From NCBI RefSeq assembly GCF_963678635.1, contig NC_087067.1, positions 11,575,716 to 11,639,715 of the forward strand: a stretch of 64,000 bases of DNA, read 5' to 3'. The position numbers and the translations under genes were made by a program. Origin of the DNA: Symsagittifera roscoffensis. Its lineage: Eukaryota; Xenacoelomorpha; Acoela; Convolutidae. This document shows positions 23,025-34,104 of the stretch, in pieces (within the stretch, counting starts at the first letter, position 1; every line of letters begins with the position of its first letter). The notes beneath the pieces were generated by a model. It made no database searches. It was not told where the DNA came from and saw only the letters and a program-made list of their open reading frames with translations.

Positions 23025-23435
23025 TGGAACCTGATTTAAACTACATTTTATTATTGGATAATTTAGATATTTTACCACTATAAAGTATTTACTATTAACC
23101 AATCATAATCCATCCAACTAACAACCCACTTATTTGTAAGTGCTGAAATTACTTGTAATTTCAGCACCAGAGAGATTTGAATTTAACTTAGAAATTAGTT
23201 GCCTCTCCAAGAGAACTTCAGCAGTCGCAATAAGCCGATATACTCAAGATCTATTGAGCCTAGCAGAGACTAGTTAAACACTCTGAGACTAGTAGATATA
23301 AGAGTAAGACTAGGATCGGTATTAGACTAAGAAATTGCACGAATCTATCCGGCCGAAAATAAGATAGCGTGACGAGCAGATGGTGTACCCTATCCGAAAT
23401 TACTCTATGAGTTGACTACCATACACATTAACTCA
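23025..23435 (+). repeat. 5' LTR
   Basis: 411 bp, starting TGGAACCTGATTTAAAC and ending ACACATTAACTCA. It matches the 3' LTR at 405 of 411 positions, with no indels. Differences fall in CCGATA/CCAGTA, CTCTGAG/CCCTGAG, GAAATTG/GAAGTTG, ATGGTG/ACGGTG and GAGTTG/GAGGTG. Confidence 0.95.
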
Positions 23436-23437
23436 TC

Positions 23438-23460
23438 TGGTGCGACCATAAGTCTCGAAT
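23438..23460 (+). promoter_or_regulatory. tRNA primer-binding site
   Basis: TGGTGCGACCATAAGTCTC begins 2 nt after the 5' LTR. Its complement ends GGTCGCACCA, that is, a CCA-ended tRNA 3' terminus with a TTCGAG T-loop further in. This placement is standard for LTR elements. I could not assign the tRNA: the T-stem appears one base short. Confidence 0.75.
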
Positions 23461-24420
23461 AAGACCTTAATAGCTTAGAACTAACCAAAAAGAGATTAGA
23501 AATTAGACAAAACATTTTCAAAATGTTATAAGATAATAGCTTAATTGAAATGTCTCTACGACTCAATAGATCATAGCCGATATTTCGCACAACACTAGAA
23601 CTACCTGGTATTGGAAGAAGACCTCGAACAAGAGACGATATACGACAAAGTAGAAACTTACCATTTAGTTTTATGGTTGTACGGCAAAAGCCAACACAAA
23701 CTTTTATATTTAGAATCTTATTAGCAATGAATTTAGATTTTCATTTGCAAACATAAAATTTTGAAGTAAATCTTCATGATCATTTCCGGCGCTAAACAAA
23801 ATTATTAATGTACAATAACGATTGATAAAAAGATCTCAGATCGTTTTCTTAATTTCTGCAGTATTATATAAAACATATTTGAAAAAAATTTATTGAAAAT
23901 AAAAATAAAAATTAGTAGCATGACAATAATTGTTAGTAATCATGAATCATCCTGTTGTTCCAGCTTCATCACCTAAACATAACAGCAATCATAAGCTCAC
24001 TAATATCATTAAAAAACTAAATCTTTTTATTAAATAAATTTAAACAATTTTAAACTTGAATTCACTTAATTTTAAATATCAGATCATCAAGGCTTATCCT
24101 TGGACCTTAATAAATTTTATATTTCACTAAATTCAAAATCTGATCATCAAGGCCCACAATCCCCTAAGTAGGATTAAGTAAGTTAACACCTTAATTAGAC
24201 TAGCCACGAGAAAGTAAAAAATCATTCTCCGGAATTGATATACTTTTCTCTCCAGCCCTGAACAAAAAGACCCAGGTTAAGTTAACCAAAAAATCGTAAG
24301 GACTAACAGTCTAAGGAAATAGAAATAACTAACAACTTCTTGCATCCCTCATCCTAAACCTTATGTCATTCAAAAATTTAGGAATTAAACAAACAATTGT
24401 TTTACACAACTGTGAAATAG
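23461..24420 (+). other. Leader of the LTR element, no ORF assigned
   Basis: About 0.9 kb between primer-binding site and the first ORFs. AT-rich, with several ATAATTATTAATG-like stretches; packaging signals cannot be recognised by eye. Confidence 0.5.
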
Positions 24421-24823
24421 ATAACAAAAAAAAACGAGCTTGTAATCACTCCACATACACAAACGGTTGGAAACATCCGAACAAAACGACAAACAATAAA
24501 AAGGAAAATTATAAACAAACAAAAAAATATCACACAAAAAAGATTTTCGAGAAATGGAAACGCATTTTCTGAATCAGAAGCCAACACTTTAGACGAACTA
24601 TACAAACTAAAAGAATCAATAGATAAAAATTGTCCCATCCATGATCAATTATATTTTTCCGACTCAGAAATAACTTCAAATTCATCAAAAAGAGAAAAAA
24701 GAGTAATAAAAAAGCAATACAAACACAAACTAGTACACTTGTATAATTGGAATCAACCAATTAGACACATCGATAGTTATATATTAACAGTCATAAAACG
24801 AAAAAATGAGCCACACTCAAAGT
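24363..24823 (+). CDS. Small basic ORF(s) upstream of gag
   Basis: Two overlapping open frames precede gag. One starts at ATG 24,363 and runs to 24,572. The other is open without an ATG from 24,421 to a TGA at 24,821-24,823, overlapping the gag start by 18 nt. The second is Lys/Arg-rich with an acidic-Ser patch (YFSDSEITSNSSKREKRV) and ends HSK. A nine-A run near 24,426 lies where the two frames could connect, so a single interrupted frame is possible. No homolog recognised; it may be an accessory protein or the original gag N-terminus. Confidence 0.35.
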
Positions 24824-25888
24824 GACGACAGTCCAGATGACGAAGTCGTTTTTCCCTTTCTTATAGATTCACTCGATGATAGAGGACAACACGATTTTTG
24901 CAAGAACTTACTCGTAAATTTGTTTGAACCAGGAATCAGCCCATGTAAAGCAAAATTCCCAGATGTAAAAATCAGAAGACAAATTATTGAACATTATTTA
25001 AAAGACATATGTAATCTAACACAGCAATATGGAATCTACACCATAGAATTTAGCATATCAAATACAGCCCACCGTAAATATGTAATTCAAACAGACAATA
25101 TTGAGTTAGAATTTTCAAAAGTATTCATAGAATATATCAAAAGCATACAATATCATAATTCACAGAGAGCAAACTCCATATTCACTAACGAAGTTTTTGC
25201 AATAATATATAGTTATATATCTATACTAGAAAAAACAGAAGTTCAAAGTATATCACCAACTGAAACATCCAAACATACAAAAGTAAGAAAAGAAATCACA
25301 ATATTTTCAACATATCTACATACAGTTTGTGAAAATTTCACTAAAGAAGATGTTTCACAAAACACTAAACATGATTTACAAAAAATTTTAGCATGGTTTA
25401 TAATAGATTATTTCACGCACAATTTAGCTTTAATTTCACAAGCAAGAAAAATTTTTCGACCTCAAAATACCAATGATGACACTGCCCTTTCAGATCAATC
25501 AGATTACATTTGGGACCCTGAATGGTCTCATTATGCATTTCTAAATATCCCACAAGCTATCTCAAGTCAAGCAATAAGTACAAAATCTTATCACAAAGAT
25601 TATGTAAAAGTAGTACCATTAACCATTGATGCAACACCATTAAATTATAATACATTTTTAGCTGATACACGAAATACCAAATTCAATTCGACGGTCATCC
25701 ATAATGAAAATCTCAATGGAACCAGAATTCTTACACAACAAGACATTCAAACACCATCACACTTCATAAACGAAGAAATCGTCCAAACAACAACAACAAC
25801 TACACAACAAAGTATTTCACCAATAGGACACTCAATGGAACCAGAAATCTTACACAACAAGACATTCGAACACCATCACACTTCATAA
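24806..25888 (+). CDS. Gag N-terminal region (matrix-like), truncated by duplication
   Basis: A 360-codon frame from ATG (MSHTQSDDSPDDEVVFPFL) with a folded-looking first 260 residues of mixed hydrophobic and charged composition, then a Thr/Gln-rich tail. It lies where the first gag domain is expected and is followed by capsid, but I do not recognise a named fold. A 119-bp tandem duplication (25,712-25,830 and 25,831-25,944) near its end changes frame and produces the stop at 25,888. Confidence 0.55.
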   Translation: MSHTQSDDSPDDEVVFPFLIDSLDDRGQHDFCKNLLVNLFEPGISPCKAKFPDVKIRRQIIEHYLKDICNLTQQYGIYTIEFSISNTAHRKYVIQTDNIELEFSKVFIEYIKSIQYHNSQRANSIFTNEVFAIIYSYISILEKTEVQSISPTETSKHTKVRKEITIFSTYLHTVCENFTKEDVSQNTKHDLQKILAWFIIDYFTHNLALISQARKIFRPQNTNDDTALSDQSDYIWDPEWSHYAFLNIPQAISSQAISTKSYHKDYVKVVPLTIDATPLNYNTFLADTRNTKFNSTVIHNENLNGTRILTQQDIQTPSHFINEEIVQTTTTTTQQSISPIGHSMEPEILHNKTFEHHHTS

Positions 25889-26694
25889 ACGAAGAAATCG
25901 TCCAAACAACAACAACAACTACACAACAAAATATTTCACCAATACACCCCAATCTGACAACACCAAGAAATACAAATACATCACAAACACAGGTAACCTT
26001 ACAATCAACCGTTAAACCTTCGGTTGCTCCAAAATATTCACATATGGACTATCAGACGTATAGACCGATGACAATACCGTCAAAAACACGAAAACCGTTC
26101 ACAAGAAATACTTTTGCAGAACACAATTATAATTATGCCCACAAACCAAAAACAAACCAATACCCCCCCCCCCCAAAAAAAATACTCAAAATTTAAACCA
26201 TGTATGTTCCCATTGGAATCTCCCAAAAACATCGACCAATTCAGTAAATTTTCCAGAAAATCAACAACCTACACAGGATTATAGTGAAAATTACCCGTTC
26301 TTTCAACAAAATAAAAATAAACAACATACCCATATAATACAAACTATTTATCATCTGAAGAAGATGATTGTCACCAACCAGATTTTTTTGCACCATACAC
26401 TAAAGAATATCGCACACAAAGATCACGACAAACTCAACCATCCCAAAATATGAAAATTTACCCACAAAACCCAACAGATATACAAAACCCACAACAAACG
26501 CATCTACAAAATCCATTTAATACACAATCTTTTCAACCAATACAACCACAAAACCCAATGTTAATGCATTCTTATCAACCAACTCAAATGCAAAATGAAA
26601 TACCGCTTCCATATTACCTTCAACAACATGAAATAACGAAAAATTAACTTTCAAATTTTTCACAAATGCCAAATGCCGCAGAATCACTACAGAT
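25889..26694 (+). pseudogene. Gag linker, frameshifted Pro/Gln/Asn-rich region
   Basis: Coding-like sequence continues in another frame to about 26,345, then in a third frame from there to a TAA at 26,645-26,647. The composition is low-complexity (NPQQTHLQNPFNTQSFQPIQ). A C8 run at 26,163-26,171 is one possible slip point. It connects the N-terminal gag region to the capsid domain. Confidence 0.5.
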
Positions 26695-27603
26695 GTGAAT
26701 CCATACCTCATGGGTGGATCATCAATAACATCCAATAAACCACTGATGGTATTCACAGGAACAGACCCTGAAATCTCTGTAGAAGATTACCTAAATGCAG
26801 TAACAGCAAACTTAATTTTAAATATAGGACCTGAACCAATTAATACGCCACTATATCAAAATTGGATACATCGACGCACAGCGTTAATACAAACAACCTT
26901 AGATGGCGCAGCTCAAAAATGGTTTTCAGTATTACCCATAGAAATAAAATCAGACTGGAAAAGATTCACACAAGAATTTTCAAAAATGTTTGACTCTGAA
27001 AGAAACAAACAACACCAAAGAGTTTTATGTAACGAAATACGTAGACTACCAAATGAAACAATTAAACAATTATTAGTACGTATCGAAACACTAGTTCGAA
27101 AAGCATATTCACTTAATACACATGACTATAAAAACACAAAAATGACAGAAATTTTAATGATGACCTTAACACCTGAATTAAGGAAAATAGCTATAAAAAA
27201 GAGAGCATCTCATCCTTCCTCAATTCGAGAACCAGAGTTAGATTTTCGAAAATGAGTAGATAAACTAGAACAAGCCGAAATCACAATGAAACTCGAAGAA
27301 ACAGAAAATCTAAAACTACAATGTGTTAATCGGATTGAAACAAATACTACACATATAAATAATGTACAAGAACCAGATACAGAACTGATTGAAAAAATCA
27401 CTGAAATACTAAACATCTATGAAAGAAACCCAAATTTTAAAGGCAAACCAATTTTCAAAAAATGGTGTAATTATTGCCGACGATACGGACACAGTATTTC
27501 CGAATGTAGACAAAAACAACAAGACAGTCAGAATAAACCTCAAAAGCACAAAGAACCAAAAAAATCGTTCTATCAATACATGAAAAAAGACCAAAATCTA
27601 CCA
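26695..27603 (+). pseudogene. Gag capsid domain and CCHC zinc knuckle (one in-frame TGA)
   Basis: Residues after PLMVFTGTDPEISVEDYLNA resemble the Ty3-type capsid family, with AQKWFSVLP, DWKRFTQEFSKMF and a C-terminal LVRIETLVRKAY region. A TGA at 27,253-27,255 breaks the frame right after DFRK; the same frame then continues through LEQAEITMKLEE to a classic nucleocapsid knuckle CNYCRRYGHSISEC (C-x2-C-x4-H-x4-C) near 27,470-27,512. This domain packages element RNA in related elements. Confidence 0.85.
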
Positions 27604-28480
27604 AACAAAAATATATATATAATAATAACAGTTCAGGAAAACCACTTCCAAGCAACACAAATTACACAAGAAACCAATCACCATATAATTCAAGTTATAG
27701 AGGTAGATCACCCGAACGAAGAAATACACGAAATTCCTCACAAAACAGATATAATCGATCGAATAGCCAAAATAACCAAAATAACTATTCACGATCAAAT
27801 TCCAATACAACACAATTTGTTTCCGGATCCAGTTCCAAATCAAACCCAAGGAATATACACTATTCAAATAATCATCCAATATTCGAAATTCATCGTACAA
27901 TAGGAATGGAAACTATTCACATAATAGAAACAGAAGTTACTCAAACAATCGAAATCAGAATTATCCAAATAATAGATCAAGGAATAATTCATATAATAGA
28001 TCAAATTATAACAGATCAAATGATAATGACCAAAATAGATCACGAAATAATTTACAAAATCGAAACTCAAGTTACAATAATTGATACAGAAATTATTCCC
28101 AGTCACCACATAGGAATAATAACCGTTACCCTGACTCTAGACAACGATACAGAAGTAGCACACCAAAACATCAAAGACACATTAATCAAGTGCAAACAAA
28201 TGAAGAAACAACTTCAGACCCTCCAGGTATTGATGACACAGAAAGTCACGAAATACAACTAAATCATATACATTGTGAATCATCAGATACAGAAAGTGAT
28301 ACAGAAAATACCATCTCAGTAAATATGATAACATATATGAACAACCTTTCACTTCATATATATATGAAAATCAATTGGAACATATCATATATGAACAACC
28401 ATTCACTTCACATATATATGAAAATCAATTGGAACTCCTCCACAATTACTATATTGGACCCATTGATAATACACAAACTA
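27604..28480 (+). pseudogene. Gag C-terminal Asn/Arg/Ser-rich tail
   Basis: After the knuckle, the plausible coding frame shifts by one near the TATATATAATAATAA stretch (27,610) and reads an extended Asn/Ser/Arg/Tyr-rich low-complexity tail (RGRSPERRNTRN, NNRSRNNSYNRSNYNRS), with a TGA at 28,082-28,084. A 54-bp in-frame tandem repeat (YMNN.SLHIYMKINWN twice) lies at about 28,331-28,438. Such tails can bind RNA or condense; that role is inference. Confidence 0.5.
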
Positions 28481-29706
28481 CACAAGAAGTAAACGAAATT
28501 AACACGGTAATTAAACCCGACAAAAAAGGCAAAACACAATGCTCAAATACAAAAAATTTTTGTCAAAATATACAAAAAAAACAACCGAGAGAAAAAATTT
28601 GGACAATTCCATTTCTCTTAGAAAGCCCAAAAAATAAAGAATTTCAACCACCAGATCTTGAAATTGATTTTTTAATTGACTCAGGAGCAGAATCAAATAT
28701 AATTAATATTCTTACATGGAATGAAATCAAAACATTACATCCAAAGTTAACACCTCTTGAAACCTCTACTAAATTAGCAACAGCACAAGGAACACCATCA
28801 GTAAATTATGGAAAAATCCAATTATTTCTTCTCCCCACGAGAACAATCGATCAAAACAAAATTTTAAACAAACCATTTAAACAAATATTTCATATTACGG
28901 ATATTAAGCACAATATTATTGGCATACCATTTATCTCTAACTATATACCAGCAATCAACATCTTAAATACTATGATACAAATAAAAGATAAATACACAAA
29001 AACAAAAATTACAGCCCTAACATTCTTCCGAAGATTAAACAAACAACCACCATTTTTCTCAAAATTTTACCCCATTTACAATCAACAACGGAAACTCTTG
29101 AAACCACTATTAGGAAATATATATAATTTTTCAATAAAACAAGTCCATCAGTATAACAAAAGTCAAAATAAACAACAACCTTTCATGTCAAACTTTGAAT
29201 TTAAACCAATTCACAAATTTTTCAAAATTACGATCTCATCCATAAAATATTCAAAAAACACGAATTCCGACATCATTTCACTACACGTGTATAACAATAC
29301 ACCATATCAAGTAACATTACCCTTAGGACTTTTAGGATATTGTGAAACAAATGCTACAAAATCACCTATAAAGGAAGTAGCCTACCGCGTTAATAATATA
29401 CTCAAACTATTAGATATTTGCCAATCAACAATTCTTGACGAAGAATTGTCCACAAATAATATAATAAAAAGCAAAAAAAGAAGCACAGATTACTTCACAA
29501 AAACACCATATTTTAAACCAACATTCAATATAACAAGTTACGCAAAAGAACGACAAACATTTTTAACAATGTTTAATTTTGAGCATTCACAAATTACACA
29601 AATTGAATTTGATAAGAAGCAAAACAACTGTAAAAATATTCATCAGTTTATGCAACATCTAAATTTGACGTTGGAAAAATTAGTTCATCACTACACCTTC
29701 CGTTAA
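28375..29706 (+). CDS. Aspartic protease and pol N-terminal region
   Basis: A 443-codon open frame. The retropepsin active site FLIDSGAESNI lies at 28,669-28,700 (DSG with catalytic Asp at 28,678), and a matching flap/second-loop region with HNIIGIPFI follows about 80 residues later, as in Ty3-type proteases. The remaining 240 residues form an extended pre-RT region that I do not recognise; it is long compared with most relatives. The frame ends at TAA 29,704-29,706, and the RT frame begins just before it in another register. Confidence 0.8.
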   Translation: MEHIIYEQPFTSHIYENQLELLHNYYIGPIDNTQTTQEVNEINTVIKPDKKGKTQCSNTKNFCQNIQKKQPREKIWTIPFLLESPKNKEFQPPDLEIDFLIDSGAESNIINILTWNEIKTLHPKLTPLETSTKLATAQGTPSVNYGKIQLFLLPTRTIDQNKILNKPFKQIFHITDIKHNIIGIPFISNYIPAINILNTMIQIKDKYTKTKITALTFFRRLNKQPPFFSKFYPIYNQQRKLLKPLLGNIYNFSIKQVHQYNKSQNKQQPFMSNFEFKPIHKFFKITISSIKYSKNTNSDIISLHVYNNTPYQVTLPLGLLGYCETNATKSPIKEVAYRVNNILKLLDICQSTILDEELSTNNIIKSKKRSTDYFTKTPYFKPTFNITSYAKERQTFLTMFNFEHSQITQIEFDKKQNNCKNIHQFMQHLNLTLEKLVHHYTFR

Positions 29707-30588
29707 AACCTGACGCAGTTTTCAAAAAACAAAGAGCAAGTAAAGTACCGATACACTTGCATGACAAGGTAAATAGATTACTTGACATTTTAGAACAATA
29801 CGAAATAATCTCACCAGTAAATAAAGAAGAACAACCAAAAGGAAACACCTCATTATCCCTGTTATCATCCTAGCAAAAGGTGAATCACTAAAAATAGTTT
29901 TAGACGCTAGATATCTCAATTCACTAATTGACGAATCAAAATGCAATTGGCCTATTGAACCAATACAAGTTATATTAACAAAAATAAACGGTAAATACTT
30001 CACAACCTGCGATATGAATAGTGCTTATAATCAAATTCCACTAGATGAACAATCACGACGTTTAACACAATTTGTTATTGGAAATCAACAAAATGAATTT
30101 AATCGCTTATTCTATGGAATATCCATAGGACCAGCAGCTTTTTCAGCTTTTATGAGTAAAATTTTAGACCACTAATACTCAAGAAAAATGCAATCACATA
30201 TTTAGATGATGTTTTTATGCAATCACAAACCAAAGACGAAATGTTTACAGTTTTAGAACAATACCATAAGATACTTCAGAACGAAAATCTGAAAGCAGCC
30301 CCCGATAAATCACACTTCTTTCTAACACGCGTTAAATTTTTAGGACATAATATTGAACAAAACACTATCACTCCATTAAAATCACGCATTGATGCTATTC
30401 AAAAACTTCAACCACCAACAAATAAAAAGAAAATCCAAGAATTTCTTGGAATGTTAAATTTCTGAAGTAAATATGTTTACAAAATTCAATTATACTTAAG
30501 ACCATTCTATTATATCCTCAGACAACAAAATAATTTTGAATGGACCACTGAACATCAAAAACGATTTGAAGAAATTAAAAAGTTTTAA
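29697..30588 (+). pseudogene. Reverse transcriptase domain, split into three frames
   Basis: The N-terminal RT part lies at 29,697-29,872 (IHLHDKVNRLLDILEQYEIISP), the palm start at about 29,855-30,175 in the next frame (VLDARYLN and CDMNSAYNQIPLDE, motif-A Asp at 30,011; RLFYGISIGPAAFSAFM), and the active-site motif YLDDV at 30,199-30,213 in a third frame, followed by KFLGHNIE and IQEFLGMLNF. A TGA at 30,463-30,465 interrupts the thumb. Motifs and order place it in the Ty3-type group, not BEL or copia. Catalytic residues themselves are intact. Confidence 0.85.
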
Positions 30589-30948
30589 CTGAACAAATTT
30601 CAAATACAATTTCAGATCCAAATCAACCATTCTATGCAATGTGCGATGCTTCAAATTTTGGCATTGGCGCAGCATTGCTACAATCACATAGTGGAACAAA
30701 TAAAATGAACCTTATATCAGCAAATTCACGATTATTCACTCAGGCAGAGCTACGACTCTCAACTCTAATGAGAGAATGCACAGCTCTAATTTATACACTT
30801 ACAGAATATGAATTTCTGATACTTGGATCAAAACACCCAACAGTTTTATTCACAGATCATTAACCAATTATTTTTCTTTTTACACAAAAGTCAAATCCAA
30901 ATCATAGAGTTTATAGATTTCAACTAATCCTAATGAAATTTTCAAAAC
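30589..30948 (+). pseudogene. RNase H domain
   Basis: FYAMCDASNFGIGAALLQ near 30,630-30,680 carries the first RNase H Asp; RECTALIYTLTEYEFLILGSKHPTVLFTDH holds the following Glu and third Asp in the usual Ty3 arrangement. An in-frame TAA at 30,861-30,863 cuts it directly after FTDH, and the frame changes again near 30,945. Confidence 0.85.
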
Positions 30949-31656
30949 CTACATATAGTTTGGACAGCAGGAAAACACCTTGCTTTACCAGATACATTAA
31001 GTAGAAATACGCCACCTGAACTACTTACACGACAAACTACAGTTGAAATACCACAAAAAATTAAATTTTATCACGCAAAAGATGAAACATCACCCCGACT
31101 AGAATGCAAATATGCAGTAAAGACTGATATTGATCAATCACAGATAAATAATCTACAACATTTTCCACTCTACTTAGATTTCCAGAATAATCACTACGAA
31201 GTTGACTTACTAGGCACATCAACTTTTAAACCAATTCCATACTCACAATGGATAAAAAACAACACTCAACAAAAAAGAATAAAACAATACTCGCACAAAA
31301 AAGACCCTTTTCCATTAATCGAAAAAGAAAATTTAAACGATAAAATAAATTTATCAGGACCACAAACAAAGGATTTAAAATACACAATCAACCAAGTTTT
31401 TGACCTTCATGACCCACTTGACACAACTCCTTTATCAAAACTAGAAATTGACAATATTTTTCTTCCCCCAACAGACAAAATTACACTTGAACTTTTAAAA
31501 CAATATCAAAATCTTGACCCAGTGATTAGACAATTAAAATCATGGCACAAATACAAAACTAAGCCCGTAAAAGCAGATACCACAATTTTATATTACTCCT
31601 CCGATATTTCCAAAAACTTAACAACACAGAAATTAATGAAAATACAGATCTTTTAG
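30949..31656 (+). pseudogene. RNase H end and RNase H-integrase connector
   Basis: It opens with HIVWTAGKHLALPDTLSRN, the conserved end of Ty3-type RNase H. About 200 residues of unrecognised connector follow, ending at a TAG (31,654-31,656) where the integrase frame takes over. The connector is longer than in most Ty3-type pol proteins. Confidence 0.7.
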
Positions 31657-33225
31657 AATATCAATTAAATGATTCTAAAGTTACTTGTCTTCCTTTAATT
31701 ATGATATTAATAGCTTTTAATATCTCACATACACAAAATACTAAAGGACACTCCGGATCAGAAAAAACATATTCAAATTTTACTCAACATTTTTATTTCC
31801 CTAATGCACCAGTTTGGATAAAAACATTATGCAATGATTGTATAATATGTCAATTGAACAAACATTATCCAAATCAAAAACAAATAGCCCAAAAACAAGA
31901 TTTTAAAGGAAAAAGTTTATATTTTAACCACCGCAATTCATTCGATACAAAAGGACCAATTTCACCATCCTCTGAAGGAAACTCCTATATTATGGTCATT
32001 GTTGACGCATTCACACATTATGTAGCACTCAACCCAGTACCACATTGTAATCCTTATTATGCTTACACAACACTTTATGAACATTGGATAGCTAAATTCG
32101 GACTACCCGAAATCTTAGTTACAGACAACGGAACAGAATTCATAAATAAGGAAATCATCACACTATGCCACTTATACAACATCAAACATAAACCACGTAC
32201 ATCTCATGCACCTTGGACAAACGGTTTAGTTGAAGGTATGAACCGTTCACTACAAGAATATCTTAGATGTATCATAAATGGAAATGATACAAAATACACA
32301 GAATGGTCAGCAGATGTAAAATTATTTCCCTTAGCATACAATTCACAAATCACGACAACTTTAGGAATGTCACCATACGAAATGGTGTTTAATCAAAAGC
32401 CACGTAAACCAATTATGTTTACAGCAAATTCCCATAAAAATGCACAAGGTTATTGCCAACCAAATAAAGACTCAATTTGTTATAACCTACCTTTACACAC
32501 ACATGATGAAGATCATTTTCATCACCCACAAATTCTAAAATTAGCCTCCGGCACACACACCGTATGGATTTTAAATAGAGATAAAAAACATAATGAAATT
32601 TACCATGAAGTAACAAAGAAATTGTTACAAAGGCAAAATATTAACGACCAAATTCATTCACGCTTTACACCAGCCACAGATTTAAAAATTGGAACATTTG
32701 TTTTAATACCTAATTTTATTACACAAAAAGGAATCTCTAAAAAGTTACAATCCCTTCGAAAATGACCATACTAAATCATTGCCAAACCCACTGACGTAAC
32801 GTACAATTTCACAGATTCAACCAAAAAAGAAATTGTTCAACATCGTAACAACCTATTGCCCTACTACCCGAAAGAATACGCGCCACGCGAATTAACTCAA
32901 TTATATTCCTTCACAAGTTTGAAAATTATTCAAAATCATACAGAAAAACAAATAATTGAACAACACACCGTTCATCATAAAGATCAAATTCAAAATTCAA
33001 AAACAAACCATATCTCAAAACAATACAAAAACGCCAGACCCAAAAATACCTCAAAAGGAAAGAAAAAATAGGAAAATGATAGAAAAAAATCTACCACAAG
33101 AACAAGTAGAAAAATCAAAACATAGAGAATCATCACGACTCAGAAATCAACCACGTAAAAAATATAAAACATTCATTCCACAATCTAAAATGTTAAAGAA
33201 AATTAAATTTCGAAAACAACTTTAA
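31620..33225 (+). pseudogene. Integrase (HHCC, DDE core) with basic C-terminal tail
   Basis: The zinc-binding region is HTQNTKGHSGSEK...LCNDCIICQLNK. The core has Asp at 32,004 (VDAFTHY), Asp at 32,124 (TDNGTEF) and Glu at 32,232 (LVEGMN), a D-x35-E spacing. The frame runs from about 31,620 to a TGA at 32,763; a second stop (TAA, 32,772) follows, then the same frame continues to about 33,070 with NLLPYYPKEYAPREL, and the last segment shifts frame and ends at 33,225 with a Lys/Arg-rich tail (RLRNQPRKKYK). No chromodomain is visible. Confidence 0.85.
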
Positions 33226-33816
33226 TTTTAAAATAAATAATCTTTGCACCTCTAAATCATTTAGAACTTTCATTTTTCAAAATAACATGCTAATAAACAC
33301 ACAAAAATTTTAGTTCAGATTCAGCTAATAGGATTCACTTAAATCCGTCACCTTCAATATCTCTAACACCAACCTATTAGCCGAAAGATATTAAACTCCA
33401 GGCATATCTATAACTATAATTTTACAACCTCCAGGTCAGAAATAAGCAACTCGTTAAAACTCGACAACTAAAATAAACACCACCATAATATTACAACCCT
33501 CTCCTATCTAATAACGCAACGATCAACATTATTTACCCAACTCAGACCTCAAAAACCCTCCAACCAAAAATAACAAATTAGCCTAAAGTAAAAAAGGACC
33601 ATAATCATTTAGCCTAATGTACAAATATTTCAAAATACCCCAGATCACCCGAAAAACAAAATAAAGCAAAGAGGTCCTCCCGAACACCATAAAATTAGCC
33701 CCCAACAATTTTTCACAAAAATCAACCCACTTGTCAAAAAACCAATAAATAACCCAACCACACTTGAATCTGGCCTCAAACAACAAAAAATATTCGACAA
33801 AGAAATCATTTCTTAA
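33226..33816 (+). other. Spacer between pol and 3' ORFs
   Basis: C/A-rich, G-poor sequence without a sustained forward frame. It could hold splice sites for a subgenomic env RNA, but I cannot pick one with confidence. Confidence 0.4.
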
Positions 33817-34104
33817 ATGCTCTTCTCTCGATCTGTCAATATCTTTAAAAATACAATTTTCACTCTTTTCGTAAACTTTTTCATACTATTCAAACTTTTA
33901 TTCATATTTCTATTTGATACTTTTGAAGCTTTTATAATCATTTTAATAATTTTTGCAACATTTTTAAAATTTTCTTCTCCCTTTTTGAAATATATCTCCA
34001 ACTTTCCCAAATCATTGATCATATTCACAGGTACGATAATCCAAAGTCTATTTAAAAGATACGAACAATTTTTAGTAGAACAGATATTTTTTTACTATTT
34101 GTAA
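33817..34104 (+). CDS. Small hydrophobic membrane ORF
   Basis: A 95-codon ATG frame dominated by Phe/Ile/Leu: FKLLFIFLFDTFEAFIIIL and IFATFLKF form at least two potential membrane segments, then a short amphipathic end. It directly precedes the Pro/Ser-rich ORF in the 3' gene set. No family recognised; it could be a viroporin-like or leader-type protein, which is speculation. AT-rich DNA produces such frames by chance, hence modest confidence. Confidence 0.35.
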   Translation: MLFSRSVNIFKNTIFTLFVNFFILFKLLFIFLFDTFEAFIIILIIFATFLKFSSPFLKYISNFPKSLIIFTGTIIQSLFKRYEQFLVEQIFFYYL

